Shown here piece by piece: positions 56,366 through 64,000 of a stretch of DNA of 64,000 bases (position 1 is the first letter of the stretch; every line of letters starts with the position of its first letter). The position numbers were made by a program, and so were the translations under genes. Source of the DNA: Theropithecus gelada (Eukaryota; Chordata; Mammalia; Primates; Cercopithecidae); the NCBI RefSeq assembly GCF_003255815.1, contig NC_037673.1, positions 163,049,427 to 163,113,426 on the forward strand, written 5' to 3'. Under the pieces are notes generated by a model. That model was not told where the DNA came from. It did not search any database and saw only the letters and a list, made by a program, of their open reading frames with translations.

Positions 56366-56814
56366 CAAACACAAAACCCAACTAAAAATAGTTAAGGTCA
56401 TTGAGAGTTTTTTTAAAAATCACTTTGCATGTTAAAATTAATCGCAACATACCAATTAAATGAACTTTATCTTAAACAGGTGTAAGACAGGATTTATCTG
56501 AAAGAAAGGTAGCAAAACTCCTCTCCATTGATTATCTTAACATTTGGCTTAGTACTATTCACAAATTTGAGGCTATCTATGCTGTTTTATGTATGAGGTC
56601 CAGCAGCATTTTACTTGAATATCACTAAATTCTGGTCTGCTCTTACTAATGTCAAAGTCAGCTTCATATAAAGATTCATAGAAGAGAGAAGAATGAATTT
56701 TTGTGCCCTGAAGATTAATCTGCAGGTGATACAGAAAATATCACTAGGAAGCCCAATGATGTAAGCAAGCGCCAAGCTCATTATCTTGGATTTACTAATA
56801 AAAATGGTGCTGTA
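56366..56814. other. Unassigned interval
   Basis: No feature recognised. Confidence 0.5.
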
Positions 56815-57130
56815 GACCAGGCGTGGTGGCTCACGCCTATAATCCCAGCACTTTGGGAGGCCGAGGTGGGCAGATCACGAGGTCAGGAGATCGGGACCAT
56901 CCTGGCTAACACGGTGAAACCCTGTCTCTACTAAAAATACAAAAAAAAAAAAAAAATTATCCGGGCCTGGTGGTGGGTGCTTGTAATCCCAGCTACTCGG
57001 GAGGCTGAGGCAGGAGAAGGAGAATCACTTGAACCCGGAAGGCGGAGGTGGCAGTGAGCCGAGATCGGGCCACTGCACACCAGCCTGGGTGACAGACAGA
57101 CTCTGTCTCAAAACAAAACAAAACAAAACA
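56815..57130 (+). repeat. AluY-like SINE
   Basis: GACCAGGCGTGGTGGCTCAC head, GGAGATCGGGACCATCCTGG; linker A16; an extra GGAGAA doubling (about 57014-57026); tail (AAAAC)n. Flanking AAAAATGGTGCTGTA and AAAAAGGCACTGTA. Confidence 0.94.
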
Positions 57131-57474
57131 AAAAGGCACTGTAAATGAATTGGAAAAGTTAAGGAAACAAGGACAGGTCGTTAAATTCTGTAGTTAAGTA
57201 TAGGACTCTCCATCTGTCCAAATAGCTTATATTGATATAATTTCTAAGATGAATAAAACATCACCAAGATCAATATCCAGTGTATGTTCCAACCAAAATG
57301 TGACAATAATCTATCCATGGTAGCATTTATTTGATCAAATACTTTATAGTTACTCAATGTATTTAACAAAAAAGCAATAACACTTTACTGAAAATTAAAT
57401 TAGGGTTTTAAATGCAAGGCAATATTGTTTCTAAAAGTATTTTGGCAGGAATCATTCATTCCAACAGGGACAAC
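57131..57474. other. Unassigned interval
   Basis: AT-rich, no feature. Confidence 0.5.
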
Positions 57475-57630
57475 TTTATCTAATGATATCTAGCACTTAT
57501 AAGGCATTTTCATCTTCCAAGTGTTTTACTCACACCAATTAATTAATTTTCATTTTATTGAAACAAGATAGGTAAATATAAGTTAAAAGGAAGCTAATTT
57601 TCTTCCAGACCAGATGGGAAGTCAATGCCA
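57475..57630 (+). repeat. MIR fragment
   Basis: ATCTAGCACTTATAAGGCAT and CCAAGTGTTTTACTCAC, then CCAGACCAGATGGGAAGTCAA. Confidence 0.5.
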
Positions 57631-58387
57631 AAATTTAAATTATGCTTAGGATTTTGGCTTCAGCCCTCCGTCCTGATCATTAAGTAAAAAATACCAACCT
57701 CAGTATCATTAAATGTTGTGAAAAAAAAATAAAAATAAAAACCACAAACTCCAAAATCAAAGCTGATAATTTCATTTTTTAAGACTTCCTCCGTGTGCTC
57801 TTCAAAAAAAAGATAAAAATAAAGAAAAAAAAAGTATAGTGCTTTTCCTTTTTCCCTCTTGATAAAATAGCATTCTAGACCTGATAGTGTTGAACTGTAG
57901 TCTTTACAATGTGAAGTATGGTAGTTTTCAAATTATCTTTTAAAAAATAGATTATTTCTCATAAAAGTGTTGGTGAGAAAATACTGAAAAGAATCAAATG
58001 TGCAAACTATTTGTTATAGCTCAAGGATGTCTGCATAACAATGTGAGAGAATTCTTTATAAATCCACTTATACTCTAGGTATCTTTATATATCTGAGGCT
58101 AAAAAAATATATAAGTTTGAATAATGCATACACGCTTTTGTTATAAGATTGCATTCTTTAAATAAATAATAAATATCTCACGGTGCTATTCTTTAAAAAA
58201 AAAAATGAAGATTTCAAACTATGGTTAACCAAAATGAAGGCACTCTGTTTGTAGAAGTTGTTGAGTACAGAGAGCATTTTATATAGGCAAAATAAATGTC
58301 CAGCCATAGCTGTAAATCAGAGCAAGGTAAAAGCCAAAATAAATTATCTAGCTTGTGTTGAAATAGCTTCAAACTTAGGGTACTTTT
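57631..58387. other. AT-rich interval with A-runs
   Basis: A-rich stretches at about 57719-57740 and 57804-57834 that are not SINE tails. No gene. Confidence 0.5.
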
Positions 58388-58613
58388 CAGAATTTGGCAA
58401 GCTGTGGACCATGGGCCAAATCCAGCCACCCGCCCGTTTTTGTAAATAAAGTTTTATCATAACACTGTCATCCCCATTTATTTACGCATTGCCTATTGAC
58501 ACTTTTAAGCTTCAACAGAAGACTCCAGTAGTTGCAACAAAGACCATATGGCCTGCAAAACCTAAACTATTTACTCTCTGGCTCTTTACGGAAAACATTT
58601 GCCAACCCCTCCT
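58388..58613 (-). mobile_element. hAT-Charlie non-autonomous transposon (MER-type)
   Basis: CCGCCCGTTTTTGTAAATAAAG, TTTATTTACGCATTGCC, CATATGGCCTGCAAAACCT and TTTGCCAACCCCT. Its ends form a partial inverted repeat (AATTTGGCAAGCT versus the complement of CATTTGCCAACCCC). About 226 bases, apparently near complete. The flanking 8-base duplication is not evident. Confidence 0.75.
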
Positions 58614-59239
58614 CTACCAGAGCTGACTTGTTGAGTCCCTGAGAGAAGTCAGACGACACTCATTTAGGCAAGAGGGAGGCTACTAAATTTGAAAAGGAAA
58701 TCTATTTAAATTTGTGCTTATATAGGGAGCACCCAATTTCTGAGCCAGGTGTCATTCAAAATTCATTTGTAAGTCATTTATGCCTCACTCTGACATATTC
58801 ATTAACTCATAATATGACTTTCTAATCTACAACATAGAACAAATTGGGGTCAGGTTCAGATGACAGACATTTAAAGCATTGTTTCTCCCTCTCTTTCATG
58901 AACTCCTATGCATCTTAAAGTTACCTAGAGAAGATCAAGATACATCCTATTTGGAGCATTTTATCCTTATGAAGTCAGTAGAATCCATTGAGTGTGAGCA
59001 GTGAAATATGCTTAGCTTGCAAAGGTGTTGGATTAGGGTTACGGTTGCCCAGGTGAGCTGAGATCATAAAAATGGCTTCTTCACCATGGATAGCAAAAAG
59101 GAGACTTCTGATATCTATATTTTCTTGTGTTCTATATTTTGTATGATATTCATGTAAAGCAACATTCTCTGATGTTTTTTACTTTCTCAGATTCTCTAGA
59201 GCAAGGTGAAATCTTCAAAGTTCTCTAACTTTTAATGAT
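58614..59239. other. Unassigned interval
   Basis: No feature recognised. Confidence 0.5.
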
Positions 59240-59470
59240 GATGATAGCATTGATGATATGCAGTGGTTACTGAATGTGTACTATGTTTTCTCTATTGTTC
59301 TAAGTTTATATATGTGTTTAATCAATCCTCATCACAACCCCATGAAGCAGTATTGTTATTATTCTTACTTTACAGACAGACAGTAGATACAGATGATAAG
59401 TCATTTGTAATAGATTACACATCTAATAAGCATTATAATAAAGGAGGAAATAGGTCTCTATCAAAGCCTT
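59240..59470 (+). repeat. MIR SINE
   Basis: GAATGTGTACTATGTTTTCTC, AATCCTCATCACAACCCCATG and TTACTTTACAGACAGACAG. Confidence 0.7.
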
Positions 59471-59518
59471 AAAGATAAATTAATTTATCTAAGCCTTGTG
59501 AGAGCTCAATTTGAATGC

Positions 59519-59714
59519 GATATATATATATGTATATATATGTGTGTGTATGTATATGTGTATATATATGTATATATGTATATACACACATTCTTAATTA
59601 TGTATATACACACACATTCTTAATTAGTGGGTATATGTGTATATATATGTGTGTATATATATGTATATACACACACATATATGTATATACACACACATTC
59701 TTAATTAGTGGGTC
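59519..59714 (+). repeat. Compound TA/TG/CA array with longer-period repeats
   Basis: TATATATG/TGTGTG/TATACACACA tract. The phrase CACACATTCTTAATTA occurs three times (ending at about 59600, 59626 and 59707). The last two copies carry GTGGGT after it and lie 81 bases apart. Confidence 0.93.
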
Positions 59715-59746
59715 ATAGGGGTTTAATATTAATAAATATTGTTTTT

Positions 59747-60045
59747 GGCCGGGTGCGGTGGCTCACACCTGTAATCCCAGCACTTTGGGAGGCCGAGGCG
59801 GGCAGATCACCTGAGGTCAAGAGTTTGAGACCAGCCTGGCCAACATAGTGAAACCCTGTCTCTACTTAAAATACAAAAAATTAGCTGGGCATAGTGGTAC
59901 GCATCTGTAACCCCAGCTACTCGGGAGGCTGAGGCAGGAGAATTGCTTGAACCCGGGAGGCAGAGGTTGCAGTGAACTGAGATCGTGCCATTACACTCCA
60001 GCCTGGGGGACAAGAGTGAGACTTCGTCTCAAAAAATAAATAAAG
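59747..60045 (+). repeat. Alu SINE
   Basis: GGCCGGGTGCGGTGGCTCAC head; tail AAAAAATAAATAAAG. Perfect 14-base duplication TAAATATTGTTTTT at 59733-59746 and 60046-60059. Confidence 0.96.
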
Positions 60046-60059
60046 TAAATATTGTTTTT

Positions 60060-60880
60060 TTACATTGTTTGAATATTAATATTAGTTACTAGATTAGACA
60101 GTTTCAGCAAAATTAATGCTGTATTAAAGTTTTCTTCACCCTTTCTCATAATTTGGCTACTTATTAATATGGACATTATTTTTATCAACTTTAGCAATAA
60201 AGTACAAATTTTCAATAGTTTATGACCTCAATGATACAACTTTCACATCCTTATAAAATATTACACTGTTATGTTATATTATTTTATACAATTAGTAGCA
60301 CTTCAACTTCTAGTAATAAATCACTGAGTAATTCAGACCAAGATTTCCTGTGATGCCAGTGAGAAAATCTAGACAAAACCAAAAAAATGCCTTTTGAGCC
60401 ATCAGAAAACAAATACTACCAGGCTAGGACCTGTAAGAAGGTGGAGGGCCAGAGAAAGATCTCATTTTTAGGACTGTATTTCCCCTTGGGTATTTTCTAG
60501 TTTCTGAGCAGATCATCTCAGAGACTAAAGATTAAAGAGCACTTGAAAATAGCATATGGGCCTAAGATACAGCAAATGAGCTCCAGAGCCCACAGAAGGA
60601 AGGAGAGTGGGGCAGTTGTTGAACTTAATCCCTTGGGTTTGGTACTCTGAGGGACTAAATCCCTAGAACTCTGGAAACTAGATAAATTCTTACAGTGTCC
60701 TCAGACCGGTTTCAAACTAATTCAAACCTGAAACAAGATGGAGCGATTATAGATTGACTGTGCTTCTGAGCATCTTATGGAAGCAAATGCTAATTTTTCT
60801 CAAGAGAAAAATAACATCGCCCTAGTCTTTGAGTCTTCGAGTTATTTCTGTATTTTTAAAATTCTGTGTTCAGTTATAAG
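60060..60880. other. Unassigned interval
   Basis: AT-rich, no gene. May include the upstream part of the L1 relic that follows. Confidence 0.45.
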
Positions 60881-61717
60881 ATAACATACATGAAAACCAG
60901 CACAAATAACACATATCGTCAATAAAAACCAATGCAAACAAAAGACAATAAAGACAGATTCAATTAGACTTCAGATATTCAACTTATAGTGTATAGATTT
61001 TAAAATAAGCATGCTTGCTATGTTCAGGAAAATAAAATAGTAATAATTATGGAAAACCCTGGAAATAAGAGAAGAATAATATATAGACTTCAGAACAGAA
61101 AAAATGCAATAACCAAGATTAGGTACTCAATGGGTGGTTTTATCAGCAGATTAGACACAAATAAAGAGAGGCCTAGATCTGGAAGATAGATAAGAAAAAA
61201 TATTAAGAATACACCAAAGAGACAAAAATATGGAGAATCACAAGAAAATATAAAATACATATGGGATGCAATGAGGAGATCCAACATGGGTGCAATCTGA
61301 ATCCCATTAATAAATGGAAGAAGGAATTGGGAGAGAAGTAGTATCTAATGCCACAAAGACTGAAAACTTTATAAAACTGATAAAAGGTATTAAACCTTAG
61401 ATTTTAAAATCTATATGAGCTACAAGTAGAATATATAACAAGTAATCTATGCGTAGGCATATAATATTAAAGTTTTGCAAACCAAAGTGAAAGAGAAAAA
61501 ATGTAATGCAGCCACGTAAAAAGGATAGATGGTCTTTAAAAAGCAAGTATAAGACTCACTGTTGACTTCTTAACATCATGACATAGCCAGAAGATAAACT
61601 ATAAAGTATTAATAGAAAATAATTGTCAAACTAGAGTTCTATACAAGGAAAAAATGTCGTTCAAGATTGTTGAACTGAAATAGACGTTTTCAGACAAATA
61701 AAAAATAAGAATTTTCA

Positions 61718-62032
61718 ACCGGGCATTGTGGCTCATGCCTGTAATCTGAGTACTTTGGGAGGCCGAGGCAGGCAGATTACCTGAGGTCAGGAGTTCAAGA
61801 CCAGCCTGGCCAACATGGGGAAACCCCATCTCTACTAAAAATACAAAAATTAGCTGGGCATGTTGGCGGGCACCTGTAATCCCAGCTATTCGGGAGGCTG
61901 AGGCAGGAGAATTGCTTGAACCTGGGAGGCGGAGGTTGCAGTGAGCCAAGATCACACCATTGCTCTCCAGCCTGGGCAATAAAAGCGAAACTCTGTCTTA
62001 AAAAACCAAACAAACAAACAAACAAAAAACTG
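61718..62032 (+). repeat. Alu SINE nested in L1
   Basis: CCGGGCATTGTGGCTCATGC head, tail (AAAC)n. Flanking AGAATTTTCA on the left and AGAATTTTCT on the right. Confidence 0.94.
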
Positions 62033-62305
62033 AGAATTTTCTACCAGAAGTACCTCTGGAAGACTGTTATGCAGGCCAAATGAAAATGATCCCTAATAGA
62101 AGATTAAAGATGTAGAATAAAAGGACAACAATAAAATGATGAACAAATGGGTAAATATAAGTGAATATTAACTATGGAATAATAATATTAATATTACTAA
62201 ATAACAAAAGGTTGTATGGTAAATATTAATATGTCATGCCTCTTTGGATTTTAATACACAACCATATACATAAAATAAAATGGGGTTAAATAGTAAATGA
62301 AGTTA

Positions 62306-62614
62306 GGTCGGGCGCTGTGCCTCACGCCTGTAATCCCAGCACTTTGGGAGGCCGAGGCGGGTGGATCACCTGAGGTCAGGAGTTTGAGACCAGCCTGGAA
62401 AATATGGTGAAACCCCATCTCTACTAAAAAAATACAAAAATTAGCCGAGCATGGCGGTGAGTGCCTGTAATCCCAGCTACTCGCTCCTCAGGAGGCTGAG
62501 GCAGGAAAATCACTTGAACCTAGGAGGTGGAGTTTGCAGTGAGCTGAGATTGCATCACTGCACTCCAGCCTGGGCAACAGAGCAAGACTTTGTTTCAAAA
62601 AAAAAAAAAAAAGA
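62306..62614 (+). repeat. Alu SINE nested in L1
   Basis: GGTCGGGCGCTGTGCCTCAC head; a small insertion CTCCTC in the right arm (about 62484). Perfect 15-base duplication TAGTAAATGAAGTTA at 62291-62305 and 62615-62629. Confidence 0.96.
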
Positions 62615-63430
62615 TAGTAAATGAAGTTAAACAACAAGGCAACAACCAAATATTAAGGCAAGAATGAAATATATCATTTCTAGGTCACCTCTAAAAGAAT
62701 TGTAAAGGACTATGTAACTCTTTAAATAATAGAGAGCAAAAATAAGATAACAAAAAATTATCAATAAATTGAAAAGGAGGCAAGAAAAAAGAGAGAAAAG
62801 AAAAAATGTTAGGACAAAACACACCGCATTGTTTTATGCTTAAACTCAAATATTAAATGTAAAAAAATTAGGTGTTCAAAATGAAGAGAAAAATTATCAG
62901 GCTCGTTTATGTAATTTTTATAAAAGTCTCATCTAAAATATTCCAAAATAAGGATTCCAAATAGTTAAAAGGTAAAACAACAAAAAAAGAAAATTATATA
63001 CCTTGCAGATGTGATCCAAAAGACATTGCTTAGCTATATCAACATTAGTCTCAGTAAGTCTTAAGATTAGCAGAATTAGTAGAGATAAAGAGGAACACTT
63101 TATAATGATAATTGGATGAATTCACCAGAAAGATACAACAATTCTAAATTTGAGTGCACTGAAAACTTAGCTTGAAGATATATAAAGAATAGACGAAACT
63201 ATAAGGAGAAAAGGAAAAAAAAAGTCTAATCACAGTGGAATATTTTTACACACTTCTCTCAGACACAGATAAAACTAAAATTAATAAGAATATTAAAAAT
63301 TTGAATAACAGGATGAGTAGACTAGATCTAACGGGCATATCTAAGATGTCACTCCCTATAAAACTACAAAATGCATCTTAACTGCAGGCCAAACATTTGC
63401 AAATGGAGCATTTGCCAGGTCATCAAGCAA

Positions 63431-63610
63431 GTTTTGTTTTGTTTTGTTTTTTGTTTTGTTTTTTGAGACAGAGTCTCGCTGTGTCGCCCAGGCTGGAGTG
63501 CAGTGGCGCGATCTTGGCTCACTGCAAGCTCCACCTTCTGGGTTCACGCCATTCTCCTGCCTCAGCCTCCCGAGTAGCTGGGACTACAGGCGCCCACCAC
63601 CACGCCCGGC

Positions 63611-63641
<31 letters not shown>

Positions 63642-63769
63642 TTGTATTTTTAGTAGAGACGGGGTTTCACCGTGTTAGCCAGGATGGTCTCGATCTCTGG
63701 ACCTCATGATTTGCCCGCCTCCGCCTCCCAAAGTGCTGGGATTACAGGCGTGAGCCACCACGCCCGGCC
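63431..63769 (-). repeat. AluY-like SINE nested in L1, expanded linker
   Basis: TTTTG-repeat tail; body with GTTAGCCAGGATGGTCTC and CGCCCGGCC end. Linker replaced by (TTTA)8 at 63610-63643. Flanking CATCAAGCAAGTTTT (63421-63435) and CATCAAGCAAATTTT (63770-63784), one mismatch. Confidence 0.95.
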
Positions 63770-64000
63770 CATCAAGCAAATTTTAAGGAAGGATTGAAAT
63801 TACTCATAGTGTATTTTTTGACCATGAAGAAATTAGCTATCAAATATTACAAAAAGATAGCTAGAAAACATTCATATAGGATGAGAATTAAGAAATACTC
63901 TTATAGATGATCTAGTCGATCAAAGAAGAAATCAATAGAGGAATATTGATATTTTGAATTAAGGAATAATGAAAGTGCTATATTAAAAAAAGTGTGGGCT

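Larger units (their letters stand above)
60881..64000 (+). mobile_element. Old L1 element (L1M/HAL1-like), split, runs off window
   Basis: Sense-oriented L1-type sequence with ORF1/linker-like parts (TAGAGTTCTATACAAGG, GACGTTTTCAGACAAATAAA near 61690) and ORF2 endonuclease-domain-like parts (63250-63360 and 63780-63990, with GATCAAAGAAGAAATCAATAG). No long frame survives. Alus at 61718, 62306 and 63431 split it. Confidence 0.6.

Noticed and set aside
1..64000. CRISPR arrays, bacterial operons, ribosome binding sites, phage or plasmid modules
   Set aside because: The sequence is clearly primate nuclear DNA; no spaced direct-repeat array or prokaryotic gene structure is present.
1..64000. Alu A and B boxes as tRNA or 7SL RNA genes
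   Set aside because: They are internal promoter remnants of SINEs; no stand-alone tRNA cloverleaf or full 7SL sequence was found.

Overview
This window is primate nuclear DNA. It carries about 48 Alu SINEs (roughly 22% of the window), together with older MIR, L2, L1, hAT-Charlie and LTR relics. Three Alus (10332, 11886, 45301) share variants that I associate from memory with Old World monkey AluY lineages (YRa type): a GCCGGATCTCAGC stretch, CCACCTCGCCCGGC or its CTCACC variant, CCGCCCGTCTCGG and GGCTTGAGCC. The likeliest source is therefore a cercopithecoid such as a macaque, baboon or guenon. That is an inference from diagnostic bases, not a database match.

I found no protein-coding exon, tRNA, rRNA, CpG island or CRISPR array that I could defend. 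The open frames in the window are short. Nearly all fall in Alu antisense frames, GGAA/TTCC microsatellites (Phe/Leu/Pro/Ser or Lys/Glu/Gly runs), the N gap or old L1/L2 sequence. The window reads as intergenic or deep intronic.

Layout. 1-8 kb: an Alu pair, an L2 3' end, two tandem MIRs and a long unassigned stretch. 8-12 kb: an antisense L2 of about 1.3 kb split by a truncated Alu, then a cluster of Alus nested in a MIR. 13-21 kb: Alus in MIRs, a MaLR LTR, and a head-to-head Alu fusion at 15467. 21-24 kb: two retroposons in one target site plus GGAA and TTCC microsatellites facing each other. 24-37 kb: a MER5A split by an Alu, many MIRs, few Alus. 37.8-42.4 kb: facing L2 elements, an unresolved 333-base gap between A43 and T25, and an L1 with a 5' inversion. 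44-46 kb: an L1 relic split by an Old World monkey-type AluY, then a THE1/MST-type LTR. 46.7-51.6 kb: an L1-lineage (HAL1-like) element carrying three abutting Alus. 51.6-52.7 kb: an ERV LTR in reverse with its polypurine tract, split by an Alu. 53-60 kb: AT-rich DNA, a GGGA/GGAA tract, a DNA transposon and a TA/TG/CA array. 60.9-64 kb: an L1 relic with three Alus, running off the end.

The most unusual feature is a 199-base segment present twice, at 48830-49028 and 50921-51119, with three mismatches and no indel. The upstream copy sits inside an Alu in place of about 7 Alu bases. It has no poly(A) and no target-site duplication, so it looks like a templated (copy-paste repair) insertion and not a retroposon. 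Repeat family names are from recognition of consensus features without RepeatMasker; boundaries of old repeats are approximate.
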